A stretch of DNA of 32,994 bases from Alistipes sp. (GCA_017629145.1 JAGBXR010000027.1:1-32994), one strand, 5' to 3'. Shown: positions 7,795 through 16,441, counted from the first letter of the stretch. A program made the numbers and translations. The notes: a model not told the origin generated them from the sequence alone.

Positions 7795-8391
7795 CTACTT
7801 CTTTGTTTGATCGTTAGGTTCTGCCTCGGAAATCTTCATAGGAACAGCCTTACGGATGTTCGATGCCTTGATATCATCCAACTCATCGTACTTCGCACCA
7901 TATACCAAGAACGAAATATCGTCGCGGTAGAGGCTGAAGGCGTGAGTAAGCTCATCCTGCACCTTAAGATATACCTTGTACTTAGTCTCATCATCGGCCT
8001 TGAGTGATACAAGACCCTCGCTGACATCGTATGTCATACCGTCGATCTCGGTGGCCTTCTTGTTAGAACGGTCGAGATGTGTAAGGAAGTTGTAAACCTC
8101 CTGTGAGAGACGTGAGTGTGTGCCGTGACGACGAAGGTCGTTTGAACCATACTCCTCAGTACCCACCATAATAGCACCGCTACGCGATACATTAACCTTG
8201 AGTACGTTACGCTCGTTTACATCTACATCGTTCTGCTGCTCTGTGGGGTCAATCCAGGGAGGAAGCGTACGCTTCATACCTGTATCGACATCCATCGTAG
8301 TGGTCACCAAGAAGAATATCAACAGCAAGAATGCGATATCCGCCATTGAACTGGAGTTGATATCTCCAGCCTTTTTCTTCGATTTTGCCAT
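7795..8391 (-). CDS. exbD: ExbD/TolR family protein (first copy)
   Basis: The 198-residue protein has a basic N terminus (MAKSKKKAG), one transmembrane helix (ADIAFLLLIFFLVTTTM, about 18-34) with the conserved Asp (D19), and a periplasmic region longer than that of the downstream paralog (about 160 residues, with an inserted charged stretch around 90-120). It is predicted to form a proton-motive-force-driven energiser with ExbB and the second ExbD. It starts three bases after the stop of the coiled-coil membrane gene. The two ExbD proteins share the helix pattern but little else, so they may have distinct roles in the complex. Confidence 0.92.
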   Translation of the reverse strand: MAKSKKKAGDINSSSMADIAFLLLIFFLVTTTMDVDTGMKRTLPPWIDPTEQQNDVDVNERNVLKVNVSRSGAIMVGTEEYGSNDLRRHGTHSRLSQEVYNFLTHLDRSNKKATEIDGMTYDVSEGLVSLKADDETKYKVYLKVQDELTHAFSLYRDDISFLVYGAKYDELDDIKASNIRKAVPMKISEAEPNDQTKK

Positions 8392-8394
8392 AAA

Positions 8395-9333
8395 CTACGA
8401 TTTAAAGACGCCACGAACAGCCGAAAGGATTGCTGCCAAAGCTGCACCAGCGAATGTGATATAAGTAACCAAAATACTTGCGTCAGCCAACATATACTCG
8501 AATGGACCGAATACCTTACGTGTAGCAAGATCAGTACCCAAACCGAGGTCGTAGCCAGCTGCATCCTTCAATGTTGCACCATCTGCCCAGCCGTGAGTAG
8601 TAGCAAGAACGTAAGATACACCAATAACAGCTGCTACAACGCAAATAGCTGCCAATGTCTTACCAAGACCACCCTTGTTCTGGAAAAGGTTCATTACTGT
8701 GTTGATAATGATAATGCAGAATGCAAATACCAACAAGAAGTAGAACCACATAATATTGACGCTAATAGCAGTCGAAAGAGCGATGATATTAGCAGCGTCT
8801 GCCTGTGCCTGAGCGTTAGCCTTCTCAGAAGCTGCAATATTCTCCTCCATTACTGCGATATTCTCCTTATATACGTTGAGAGTATCGTTCAACGCCTTGA
8901 AGTCTGCCTGAACAGCCTGTGCCTCAGCAAGCTTCTTCTTCTGTGCAGCAGAGAGCTTCTTAACCTCAGCAAGCTCAGCGACAACTGCGTCAGCAGCCTT
9001 AGCTACCTCAGCCTTAGCACCAACCTTTGCCTCATACTCGGGAACGAGCACTGTGCGAGTGTTCTCAAGCTTAAGCTTCTCATCAGCGATGCCCTGCTCA
9101 GAGAGGATACCCTCCTCAAGCTGAGTGGCAAATACCTTACCCAACTCCTCGATACCGTGAGCTGTAGAGCGTACGGGCTCAGCAACACCCTCATCATTGA
9201 GGTTGATCAACTGAGCATTGCCAGCGATCTTCGATGAATCGGGAGCAGCCATACCCACCACGATAGCCCAAGCCACCAAAGCAACTGAAACAGTCGCGAA
9301 GAGTAGGAATACTATTCTATTTAAATTCTTCAT
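8395..9333 (-). CDS. Membrane protein of the ExbB/ExbD operon with central coiled coil (function unknown)
   Basis: The 312-residue protein has an N-terminal hydrophobic helix (about 8-30). An Ala/Lys/Glu-rich region (about 95-190, with ELAEVKKLSAAQKKKLAEA and NIAVMEENIAASEKANAQA) is predicted to be a long coiled coil. Three further hydrophobic helices follow (about 192-213, 224-245 and 285-308). It is not related to TonB. It sits between exbB and the two exbD genes with gaps of 33 and 3 bases, which places it in the same energy-transducing complex; this is inference from context. Genes of this type are, to my knowledge, conserved in Bacteroidetes exbB-exbD operons without an assigned function. 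Confidence 0.8.
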   Translation of the reverse strand: MKNLNRIVFLLFATVSVALVAWAIVVGMAAPDSSKIAGNAQLINLNDEGVAEPVRSTAHGIEELGKVFATQLEEGILSEQGIADEKLKLENTRTVLVPEYEAKVGAKAEVAKAADAVVAELAEVKKLSAAQKKKLAEAQAVQADFKALNDTLNVYKENIAVMEENIAASEKANAQAQADAANIIALSTAISVNIMWFYFLLVFAFCIIIINTVMNLFQNKGGLGKTLAAICVVAAVIGVSYVLATTHGWADGATLKDAAGYDLGLGTDLATRKVFGPFEYMLADASILVTYITFAGAALAAILSAVRGVFKS

Positions 9334-9366
9334 AATTCGATTTATCCTTAAAATATTGGAGCTTAA

Positions 9367-10140
9367 TTATCGCTTGTTGTATGCAGTAAGCATATCAATC
9401 AAGGTGATAGAGGTATCCTCCATCTTAACTACGAGTGACTCAATCTTTGAGAGGATGTAGTTGAAGAAGATCTGAAGGATAACGGCTGCGATAAGACCCA
9501 ACATAGTAGTCAAAAGAGCCACCTTGATACCACCAGCAACGACTGCAGGTGAGATAGTAGCCTGTGCCTGGATGTCATCGAATGCCTGGATCATACCCAC
9601 AACGGTACCCATAAATCCGAGTGATGGAGAAAGAGCGATGAAGAGTGAGATCCAAGAGAGACCTGACTCGAGGTGACCCTGCTGAACTGAACCGTATGAT
9701 ACAACAGCCTTCTCAACAGCCTCAAGACCCTGGTCGTAGCGCATAAGACCCTGGTAGTAGATAGATGCGATAGGACCGCGTGTGTTGCGGCAAACCTCCA
9801 AAGCAGCCTCTACGCCCTTCTCGTTGAGAGCCTTCTCAACCTCAGCAGTGAACTTCTTAGTGTTGATCTGTGCGAATGTCAAATAGATGATACGCTCGAT
9901 AGCGATAGCCAAACCGAGAACCAAGCAAACAAGCACTGGAAGCATCCACTCCCAACCACCTTCCAAGAACTTCTTCATAAGAGCGAAGTGCATAGGCTCA
10001 CCTGCCAACTCCTCAGCTGCATCAGCCTCTACTACCTGCTCAACGGCAACCTCCTGAACGGGAGCCTCGTTAGCATCCTGTGCGTAAGCAGCGCCAAATG
10101 ACAAAGTGGCAGCTGCCAAAACCAAAAATAATTTTTTCAT
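9367..10140 (-). CDS. exbB: MotA/TolQ/ExbB proton channel family protein
   Basis: The 257-residue protein begins with a cleavable-looking signal (MKKLFLVLAAATLSFGAAYA). An acidic stretch rich in E, V and A follows, then the ExbB/TolQ core: a first helix around 70-90 (WMLPVLVCLVLGLAIAIERI), a cytoplasmic part, and the family block SLFIALSPSLGFMGTVVGMI (about 162-181) with GGIKVALLTTMLGLIAAVI (about 203-222). It forms the pentameric proton channel that works with ExbD to energise TonB. It is the first gene of a four-gene operon, with a leader of about 220 nt that contains a hairpin. The N-terminal signal peptide plus acidic extension is frequent in Bacteroidetes ExbB. Confidence 0.93.
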   Translation of the reverse strand: MKKLFLVLAAATLSFGAAYAQDANEAPVQEVAVEQVVEADAAEELAGEPMHFALMKKFLEGGWEWMLPVLVCLVLGLAIAIERIIYLTFAQINTKKFTAEVEKALNEKGVEAALEVCRNTRGPIASIYYQGLMRYDQGLEAVEKAVVSYGSVQQGHLESGLSWISLFIALSPSLGFMGTVVGMIQAFDDIQAQATISPAVVAGGIKVALLTTMLGLIAAVILQIFFNYILSKIESLVVKMEDTSITLIDMLTAYNKR

Positions 10141-10272
10141 AGTGTTTTGTTAAGTTAAAATTTGTAAATTTTAGTAGTTGTTTCTCTATTTTGTTTTTAG
10201 TTTTCAGCTCGTTTTTGGTTCTTTCCGACCATACGCTATCACGCCAAATCCGCACATCAGAGCACCAAATAC

Positions 10273-10332
10273 GGTGTGCAAATACCCTGTCATTTAGGCA
10301 TTTACAGCATCTGCTTTACTCTATTGCACACC
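10273..10332 (-). promoter_or_regulatory. Hairpin in the long exbB leader
   Basis: Read on the minus strand, GGTGTGCAA (10332-10324) pairs with TTTGCACACC (10282-10273), a 9-bp GC-rich stem closing a loop of about 40 nt. If the promoter at 10366 is right, this lies in a leader of about 220 nt, unusually long for this window. Confidence 0.45.
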
Positions 10333-10365
10333 CCAAGGTGGCAAAAACACGCGACTTTAACGTGC

Positions 10366-10396
10366 TAAATATACGCATTATTCTCGAAAAGTGCAA
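10366..10396 (-). promoter_or_regulatory. Possible exbB operon promoter
   Basis: On the minus strand TATATTTA (10366-10373) is one mismatch from TAnnTTTG, with TTG (10394-10396) 20 bases upstream. No better match lies closer to the exbB ATG. It sits immediately after the asparaginase stop codon (10401). Confidence 0.4.
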
Positions 10397-10400
10397 CGCT

Positions 10401-11438
10401 TTACAAAGTAAATTCGCCACGCAGAGGACGACGCATCAGGTTAAGCGATTCCGATAATGGCAAATTTTTGCCTAAAACGTACATCAGCTTTGTAACTGCC
10501 GACTCGATAGTCATATCGTGACCCGATACAACGCCTGCCTCCTGCAATGCCAAACCTGTCTCGTAGAGGTGCATCTGCACAGCACCATCCTTACACTGCG
10601 ATACATTCACCACGATGATACCTCGCTCGACAGCCTCCTTGACCAGGTCGACAAACCACTGCGACGTGGGGGCGTTACCTGCACCATAGGTCTCAAGCAC
10701 CACACCACGCGCACCGCTGTCGAGCAGCAGGGTACGAAGCGTCGATGGACGGATACCCGGGAAGAGCTTCACGACAACAACCTCGTCGCACATAGCCTCG
10801 CCAATGCGGAACTCGTCGCTGAAGTCGGGGGCATAGGGGGCAATAGCCGCCTGGTTGTACTGGATGTTGACACCAACATCGGCCAACGCTGGATAGTTGA
10901 ACGATGCAAAGGCGTTGAGCGCCTCGGCACTAAATTTGGTTGTTCGGTTACCGCGCATCAGCTTATTCTGGAAGTAGAGCGCCACCTCGGGAACGAGAGG
11001 ATGGCCATACTCGTTGCGTGCACCAGCAATCTCGATGGCTGTGATAAGGTTCTCGCGGCCGTCGGTACGCAGTATGCCGATAGGAATCTGGCTACCTGTA
11101 AAGATCACGGGCTTGGCCAAATTCTCAAGTATAAAGCTCAACGCAGCAGCCGAGTATGACATAGTATCTGTGCCGTGGAGCACCACGAAACCATCATACG
11201 CCGAGTAGTTATCGCGGATAAGACGCGCCATATGCACCCAGTTCTCGACCGACACGTTCGAAGAGTCGATAGGGGGTTTTATGGTCATCACCTCGAGGTC
11301 GACCTTAAGTCGCTTGAGCGAGGGGAACTCGTCGTATATACCGCTGAAATCGAAGGGGACGAGAGCTCCTGTAGCCTCGTCGGTTTTCATACCGATAGTA
11401 CCTCCGGTATAGATAATCAATATGGATGAACGCCTCAT
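10401..11438 (-). CDS. ansA: Type I (cytoplasmic) L-asparaginase
   Basis: From the ATG at 11438 the product is 345 residues, MRRSSILIIYTGGTIGM onward. An upstream in-frame ATG at 11501 is rejected because the -7 promoter box (11479-11486) lies between the two. Asparaginase signatures are YTGGTIG with nucleophile T11, IDSSN (S60), HGTDTMSYS (T90-D91) and FTGSQIPIG. There is no signal peptide, so it should act in the cytoplasm, hydrolysing L-asparagine to aspartate and ammonia. It lies downstream of dprA and tatD on the same strand, after a 114-base gap with its own promoter. Confidence 0.93.
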   Translation of the reverse strand: MRRSSILIIYTGGTIGMKTDEATGALVPFDFSGIYDEFPSLKRLKVDLEVMTIKPPIDSSNVSVENWVHMARLIRDNYSAYDGFVVLHGTDTMSYSAAALSFILENLAKPVIFTGSQIPIGILRTDGRENLITAIEIAGARNEYGHPLVPEVALYFQNKLMRGNRTTKFSAEALNAFASFNYPALADVGVNIQYNQAAIAPYAPDFSDEFRIGEAMCDEVVVVKLFPGIRPSTLRTLLLDSGARGVVLETYGAGNAPTSQWFVDLVKEAVERGIIVVNVSQCKDGAVQMHLYETGLALQEAGVVSGHDMTIESAVTKLMYVLGKNLPLSESLNLMRRPLRGEFTL

Positions 11439-11478
11439 AAGTGAAGGTGAGTGTGGCTTTAGTGCACACATATCATTA

Positions 11479-11486
11479 CAAAGGTA
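11479..11486 (-). promoter_or_regulatory. Probable asparaginase promoter (-7 box)
   Basis: TACCTTTG on the minus strand matches TAnnTTTG and lies 41 bases before the chosen ATG at 11438. No clear TTTG is seen at -33. Its position decides in favour of the shorter start. Confidence 0.5.
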
Positions 11487-11552
11487 GGTAAAATTTGCCA
11501 TTGTTGTTACGCATAAGGCAACTTTTTTCTACACCTACCCCACTTTTTCTCT

Positions 11553-12329
11553 CTACAGATTGAAGATGCGGCTCGCCGTAGCGGTAGTCACAATTGCCAC
11601 CTCCTCGACCGATTTACGATGCAGCTCCGCGATTTTGCCACATACGAGCGCGACGTTTTGCGGCTCGTTGCGCTTGCCACGATGGGGCACAGGAGCGAGG
11701 TATGGCGAGTCGGTCTCGAGCACCAAAAGCTCGGTAGGCAGTTCGGCCACAACCTTGTCAAGACCTGAGTTCTTGAATGTTACGACTCCACCGATGCCGA
11801 AAACGAAGTCGCCAAACTTCAGTATCTTACGCGCCGTATCTACCGAGTCGGCATAGGCGTGCATCACGCCACGCATACCGCGTCCTGCATAGGTAGCCAA
11901 CGCATCGAGCATCTCGACATATGCCGAACGTGTGTGTATAGCCACAGGCAGACCATACTGCAACGCTAACTCGAGCTGTGCGTGGAGCGTCTCGCGCTGC
12001 TGCTTGTAGAAATCCTGACTCCAGTAGAGATCCAGACCTATTTCACCCACGCCATAGAAACGAGTAGGTGGCCGAGAGAGGAGCTTCTCGACCATATCGA
12101 GTTCATCGCGCCACGTGGGATTGTCGTTTACCGACGTGGGATGGAGACCCACCATCGGCAGGCAGTAGTCGGGCTCGGCAGCCGCCAGTTCGAGCATACG
12201 GCCACGACTCTCCGAGTCGATATCGGGCAAAAGCATACATCTCAAGCCTGCATCGCGCGCACGCGCTATAGTTTCCGCACGGTCAGCATCGAACTCCTCG
12301 GCGTATATATGTGAGTGAGTATCAATCAT
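11553..12329 (-). CDS. tatD: TatD family metal-dependent hydrolase (DNase)
   Basis: The 258-residue TIM-barrel amidohydrolase-type protein has metal ligands where the TatD family has them: H5 and H7 in MIDTHSHIYAEEFD, Glu in YGVGEIGLDLYW (about 95), His in VAIHTRSAY (about 131), His in GVMHAYADS (about 157), and Asp in VLETDSPYLAPVPHRGK (about 207). TatD enzymes are Mg-dependent 3'-5' exonucleases for DNA or D-aminoacyl-tRNA-type substrates; the true substrate here is not shown. It starts 21 bases after the dprA stop and is probably co-transcribed with it. Confidence 0.94.
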   Translation of the reverse strand: MIDTHSHIYAEEFDADRAETIARARDAGLRCMLLPDIDSESRGRMLELAAAEPDYCLPMVGLHPTSVNDNPTWRDELDMVEKLLSRPPTRFYGVGEIGLDLYWSQDFYKQQRETLHAQLELALQYGLPVAIHTRSAYVEMLDALATYAGRGMRGVMHAYADSVDTARKILKFGDFVFGIGGVVTFKNSGLDKVVAELPTELLVLETDSPYLAPVPHRGKRNEPQNVALVCGKIAELHRKSVEEVAIVTTATASRIFNL

Positions 12330-12350
12330 ATAGTCTTATATTGTTTTATT

Positions 12351-13454
12351 TTACACTCTTTCGTATCGTTTGCCTGGCAACGTGCGTATCAGACCCTTCA
12401 TCTCAAGATCCATAACCACCATCGCCAGTTCTCCCATCGTCAGGCCAGTAGCCTCCATCAACGATGGCCAGTCGAGCGTCGCAGCAGTGTCGAATGCCGC
12501 ATAGAGGTTGCGCTCGGCAGCACTTAACCCAGCTGTTTTATCCTCAACCTCGGTATCAGCCTCGACACCGAGAGATATGTTCCATCCCAAATCCTCGATG
12601 ATATCGGCCGCCGAGAGCACCAGACGCGCCTTGCCCGAGCGTATGAGGTTGTTCGTGCCGAACGACGCAGGGTCGGAGATGCGCCCCGGGAGTGCCATAA
12701 CCACACGACCATAGCTGTCGGCAATATCGGCCGTAGCGAGTGAGCCACCCCTTGCTGGCGACTCTACTACGAGCGTGCCGTGGCAAAGGCCGGCTATTAT
12801 ACGGTTGCGCGCGATGAACATCGAGCCGTTGTGATGCGTCTGCGAGTGCAGCTCCGAGACCAGAGCGCCACCACGACGAAGTATATCCTCGGCGAGGTTG
12901 CGATGCGCAGCAGGCGACACCTCGGGCAACGTCGTAGCTACCACAGCCACCGTTGGCACATCGCAATTGAGTGCAGCACGGTGTGCCGCAGCGTCGATGC
13001 CATAGGCCAGGCCGCTCACTATTCGCAACTCGTCGACACTCTTGGCAAGTCCCTCGACAATGGTGTTGCAGGCGTGCTGACCTGCAGGCGATGCCTCGCG
13101 TGTACCTACCATAGCGAGCAGGTTACCACCAAGCGCCTCTATATTACCCTTGACAAAGAGCACGTGGGGGCGGTCTGCGGTGTCGCGCAGCGCCTCGGGA
13201 TACTCGGCATCGGTAGCGGCTATGGCGAGGATGCTGTTGCGACGGCAATACTCCGCCTCGCGACGTGCAAGTTCGAGGCTACGACTGTCGAGCAACGCAT
13301 CGACAAGCTCGGCACGTAGTCCTGCGCCTTCTACAATCTCGCTACGCGAGGCAGCAAATAGAGCCTCGGCCGAACCGAAGTAGTCGACGAGGTGTCGCGC
13401 ACCGCGAGTGCCTATACCGCGAGTGAATATTAGTGCGAGATCTTCGAGAGTCAT
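12351..13454 (-). CDS. dprA: DNA-processing protein DprA (Smf)
   Basis: The 367-residue protein has an N-terminal helix-hairpin-helix/SAM-like part (about 1-75), the DprA Rossmann domain with AMVGTREAS (about 118), VSGLAYGIDAAAHRAAL (about 143-159), SMFIARNRIIAGLCHGTLVVES (about 208-229) and GSLATADIADSYGR, and a C-terminal winged-helix domain (about 305-367, LDWPSLMEATGLTMGELAMVVMDLEMKGLI). DprA protects incoming single-stranded DNA and loads RecA during natural transformation. No other competence gene is in the window, so active competence cannot be inferred. It is the first gene of a dprA-tatD transcript. Confidence 0.95.
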   Translation of the reverse strand: MTLEDLALIFTRGIGTRGARHLVDYFGSAEALFAASRSEIVEGAGLRAELVDALLDSRSLELARREAEYCRRNSILAIAATDAEYPEALRDTADRPHVLFVKGNIEALGGNLLAMVGTREASPAGQHACNTIVEGLAKSVDELRIVSGLAYGIDAAAHRAALNCDVPTVAVVATTLPEVSPAAHRNLAEDILRRGGALVSELHSQTHHNGSMFIARNRIIAGLCHGTLVVESPARGGSLATADIADSYGRVVMALPGRISDPASFGTNNLIRSGKARLVLSAADIIEDLGWNISLGVEADTEVEDKTAGLSAAERNLYAAFDTAATLDWPSLMEATGLTMGELAMVVMDLEMKGLIRTLPGKRYERV

Positions 13455-13478
13455 AGACTTATAGATTGTTTGAGAGTG

Positions 13479-13486
13479 TAAAGATA
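13479..13486 (-). promoter_or_regulatory. Possible dprA promoter (-7 box)
   Basis: TATCTTTA on the minus strand is one base from TAnnTTTG and lies 25 bases before the dprA ATG. The -33 region has no clear match. Confidence 0.35.
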
Positions 13487-13524
13487 ATACTTTTTATCGA
13501 AAGAGCATATAAGATGGGGAAAAT

Positions 13525-13757
13525 GGGGAGGGCTAAAGGGAATTAAGGAATTTAGGGAATTTAAGGAGAGGCTTGCGCGCCTGAGGATGGGGGCTAAGGG
13601 AGATTAAGGAGTTTAGGGAATTTAAGGAAAGGCTTGCGCGCCTTTAGAACGCACTCAGGCTCCTTAACACCCCTATATTCATTAATTTCCTTAAACTCAT
13701 TAAATTCCCTAATCTCCCTAAATTCCCTAATTCACCACCTACTTACCTGCACACCCT
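13525..13757. repeat. 9-nt purine array with inverted pyrimidine counterpart (array copy 3)
   Basis: Purine units (GGAATTTAG, GGAGTTTAG) are interrupted twice by GCTTGCGCGCC (about 13571 and 13632). Then come TTTAGAACGCACTCAGG, the fixed block CTCCTTAACACCCC with ATATTCATTAATTTCC, pyrimidine units, and the linker TACCTGCACACCC. It fills the gap between the dprA start and the fusA2 stop. Confidence 0.85.
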
Positions 13758-13884
13758 AATTTGTTGTCAGAAGCCGTGAGATGTGGCACTGACACGAAAA
13801 AGCCACCGATGGGTAGTACTTGTGGTACGTCCCATTGGTGGCTTTGACTGAAGTGCCGCAGATTGCGGCTTATCACAACAAATT
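13758..13884 (+). repeat. Palindromic hairpin element, copy C
   Basis: Perfect terminal repeats AATTTGTTGT (13758-13767) and ACAACAAATT (13875-13884) bracket the usual CAGA/TATC internal loop. Stems AGCCG/CGGCT, GGCACT/AGTGCC and GCCACC/GGTGGC follow, then the G.T wobble, ATGGG/CCCAT, and GTAC/GTAC closing loop TTGTG. It is the best-paired copy. The stop codon of fusA2 (13883-13885) uses the last two bases of the right terminus. Confidence 0.92.
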
Positions 13885-16036
13885 ACTCTTCGTCAGTATC
13901 AGTGTAAGCCTTCAACAACTTATCCTGTACATCTGCTGGCACCTGCTCGTAGGTAGCAAACTGCATTGTGTAGGTTGCTGCACCTGAAGTGAGTGATGAC
14001 AAAGATGTAGAGTAGCGGTAGAGCTCTGCAAGAGGTACACGTGCGTTGAGACGGTCGAAGCCCTTATCTGACTCCATACCCATAATCATAGCACGACGGT
14101 TCTGCAAGTCACTCATCACAGCACCCATATACTCGCTTGGAGTGAGTACCTCGACGTTGTAGATAGGCTCCATAATCTTTGGACCTGCGTTGCGGAATGC
14201 CTCCTTGAAGGCGTTACGAGCTGCAAGCTTGAACGAGATCTCGTTAGAATCTACTGGGTGCATCTTACCATCGTAGATAACCACGCGGATGTCGCGAGCG
14301 TAAGAACCTGTAAGTGGACCCTCGTCCATCTTCTCCATAATACCCTTCAAGATAGCTGGCATAAAGCGAGCGTCGATAGCACCACCAACGATAGAGTTGT
14401 AGTACTGCAACTTACCGCCCCAAGGCAAGTCGTACTCCTCCTTACCCTTAACGTTCACGGTAATATCCTTGCCGTTAACCTTGTACTTTGTAGGCTCTGG
14501 CATATCCTCGTAGTAAGGCTCGATAACCATATGTACCTCACCAAACTGACCCGAACCACCAGACTGCTTCTTGTGGCGGTAGTCTGCCTGTGCTACCTTG
14601 GTGATAGTCTCACGATATGGGATCTTTGGTGCGAAGAACTCCATCTCCATCTTGTTCTCTGTCGAGAGACGATACTTCAAGATGTTGAGGTGGTGCTCAC
14701 CCTGACCCTGGATGATAGTCTGCTTAAGCTCCTTTGAGTACTCTACAAGGATTGTAGGATCCTCATACTTTGCGTCGTTGAGCAACTTGCCGAGCTTCTC
14801 CTCATCACTCTGCTCCTTTGCCTTAACCGCTGCACGGTAGCGAGGCTCTGGGAATACGATAGGCTCAACAGTTACTGGAGTAGCAGGAGCAGCCAAAGTA
14901 TCGTTTGTGCGTGTACCCTTAAGCTTCACAGTGCAACCGATGTCACCTGCTGAAAGCTCTGACACCTTGATACGGTTCTTACCAGCAACTGCGAAGAGCT
15001 GCGAGATCTTCTCCTTGTTGCCTGTACGTGAGTTCACGAGCTCCATACCCTCGGTGATCTTACCACGAACTACGCGGAAGTAGGTGATCTCACCGATATG
15101 CTGCTCGATCTGGCTCTTGAATACGAATACTGCTGTAGGCTCATCGGCATTTGCCAAAAGCTCCTCGCCCTCGGTAGAGAGGAATGCAGGTGCCTTCAAT
15201 GGGCCTGGAGCTACGTTGATGATGAACTCCATAAGACGCTTTGTACCGATATCGCGCTTACCTGATGCGCAGAAGATAGGCATAACATCGCGCTTCGACA
15301 CGCCGAGCTTCAAACCTGCACGGATATCATCCTGTGTGAGTGAACCCTTCTCGAAGTAGAGCTCCATAAGAGCGTCATCGTAAACTGCAGCTGCCTCGGC
15401 AAGCTCCTGGTTGAGAGCCTGTGCTGTCTCGAGCTCGCTCTCTGGAATTGGATGCTCCTCACGTGTACCGTTCTCGTCTACGAACTTGTACATCTTCATC
15501 ATCAATACGTCGATGAATGAGTCGAAGCCTGCACCCTGGTTTACAGGATACTGAACAATAACTGGCTTAACTGATGAGTTAGCGCGGATACCCTCGACTG
15601 TAGCCTCGAAGTTAGCCTTGTCGCCATCGAGCTGGTTAACCAAACCGATGAGTGGCTTATTGAGGATGCGTGCGTAGCGTGACTGAAGCTCTGAACCTAC
15701 CTCCCAACCATTCTGGGCGTTGAGCACCATAACACCAACGTCACCTACCTTGAAAGCCGAGAAGAGCGAACCACAGAAGTCGTCCGAACCTGGGCAGTCG
15801 ATGATGTTGAGCTTACGGTCCATAAACTCTGTAAAGAGGGTTGTCGAATAAATCGAACGCTTATACTCGTGCTCGATATCGGTGTTATCCGATATAGTAT
15901 TGTTATTCTCGATACTACCCCTGCGGTCAATAACTTTACCCTCATAAGCCATTGCCTCTGCAAGGGTAGTTTTTCCAGTGCCGGGCGCACCAATAAGAAC
16001 GATGTTCTTAATCTCTTTTGCTGAATAGTTTTTCAT
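13883..16036 (-). CDS. fusA2: EF-G paralog of the Bacteroidetes EF-G2 type
   Basis: From the ATG at 16036 the product is 717 residues. The in-frame ATG at 16099 is rejected because it adds 21 residues with no family similarity. It has the EF-G plan: G domain, domain II (VFKSQIEQHIGEITYFRVVRG), domain III (ILVEYSKELKQTIIQGQGEHHL), domain IV (about 480-600) and domain V. The G domain is abnormal. The P-loop GAPGTGKTT (16-24) is intact, but switch I has RSIYS where RGITI is expected, G3 is DCPGS (80-84) instead of DTPGH so the catalytic His is Ser84, and G4 is NQLD (134-137) instead of NKxD. This matches, as I recall it, Bacteroides EF-G2 (fusA2), reported to support translation without GTPase activity. 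The canonical fusA is expected beyond rpsL. Confidence 0.88.
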   Translation of the reverse strand: MKNYSAKEIKNIVLIGAPGTGKTTLAEAMAYEGKVIDRRGSIENNNTISDNTDIEHEYKRSIYSTTLFTEFMDRKLNIIDCPGSDDFCGSLFSAFKVGDVGVMVLNAQNGWEVGSELQSRYARILNKPLIGLVNQLDGDKANFEATVEGIRANSSVKPVIVQYPVNQGAGFDSFIDVLMMKMYKFVDENGTREEHPIPESELETAQALNQELAEAAAVYDDALMELYFEKGSLTQDDIRAGLKLGVSKRDVMPIFCASGKRDIGTKRLMEFIINVAPGPLKAPAFLSTEGEELLANADEPTAVFVFKSQIEQHIGEITYFRVVRGKITEGMELVNSRTGNKEKISQLFAVAGKNRIKVSELSAGDIGCTVKLKGTRTNDTLAAPATPVTVEPIVFPEPRYRAAVKAKEQSDEEKLGKLLNDAKYEDPTILVEYSKELKQTIIQGQGEHHLNILKYRLSTENKMEMEFFAPKIPYRETITKVAQADYRHKKQSGGSGQFGEVHMVIEPYYEDMPEPTKYKVNGKDITVNVKGKEEYDLPWGGKLQYYNSIVGGAIDARFMPAILKGIMEKMDEGPLTGSYARDIRVVIYDGKMHPVDSNEISFKLAARNAFKEAFRNAGPKIMEPIYNVEVLTPSEYMGAVMSDLQNRRAMIMGMESDKGFDRLNARVPLAELYRYSTSLSSLTSGAATYTMQFATYEQVPADVQDKLLKAYTDTDEE

Positions 16037-16133
16037 AAGTATATTAGTTTTTAGGTTTTTTTTCGTCACTCTTCTGCCAATCGGGACTCTTGCATACAAG
16101 CCATCGTCTCGGCTTATTGAGCTTTGCGGATTA

Positions 16134-16164
16134 TAAAGTTATAGACTTTTTTCGAAACTGCAAA
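16134..16164 (-). promoter_or_regulatory. Probable fusA2 promoter
   Basis: On the minus strand TTTG (16161-16164), exactly 19 bases, then TAACTTTA (16134-16141) form a near-consensus Bacteroidetes promoter. The leader would be about 90 nt and contains an AAGCC/GGCTT hairpin. In Bacteroides fusA2 is, as I recall, activated by the carbon-starvation regulator Cur; no operator is recognisable here. The 405-base gap 16037-16441 otherwise holds only AT-rich sequence and the divergent promoter at 16388. Confidence 0.55.
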
Positions 16165-16387
16165 ATATTCTTTCAAAAATTCCAAAAATATCTTTATTTT
16201 CCCACCCTTTTACCACTTTTATACCAATCCAGCAGCGCACAATATCGGCCTTGCGGCACATTTTTCACATTACATAACAATGCATAAAAGCGCGATATAT
16301 ATATGCAATGAATCTATTCTTTTTTAGAATATATCAGCAAATATGCAGATAGAGAGCATAGAGCATAGATAAAAATGCATCGACCGA

Positions 16388-16418
16388 TTGGACTATTTCT
16401 CAAAAATAGCTACCTTTG
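16388..16418 (+). promoter_or_regulatory. Probable promoter of the outer-membrane barrel gene
   Basis: TTG (16388-16390), a 20-base spacer and TACCTTTG (16411-16418, a TAnnTTTG match) lie 23 bases before the ATG at 16442. Because the in-frame ATG at 16388 coincides with the -33 region, the shorter start is preferred. Confidence 0.6.
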
Positions 16419-16441
16419 TTACACCAATAAACGAGGTCGTT

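Noticed and set aside
16100-16380. RNA gene in the AT-rich gap between fusA2 and the barrel gene
   Set aside because: Only the two divergent promoters are supported; no stable paired structure or terminator was seen.
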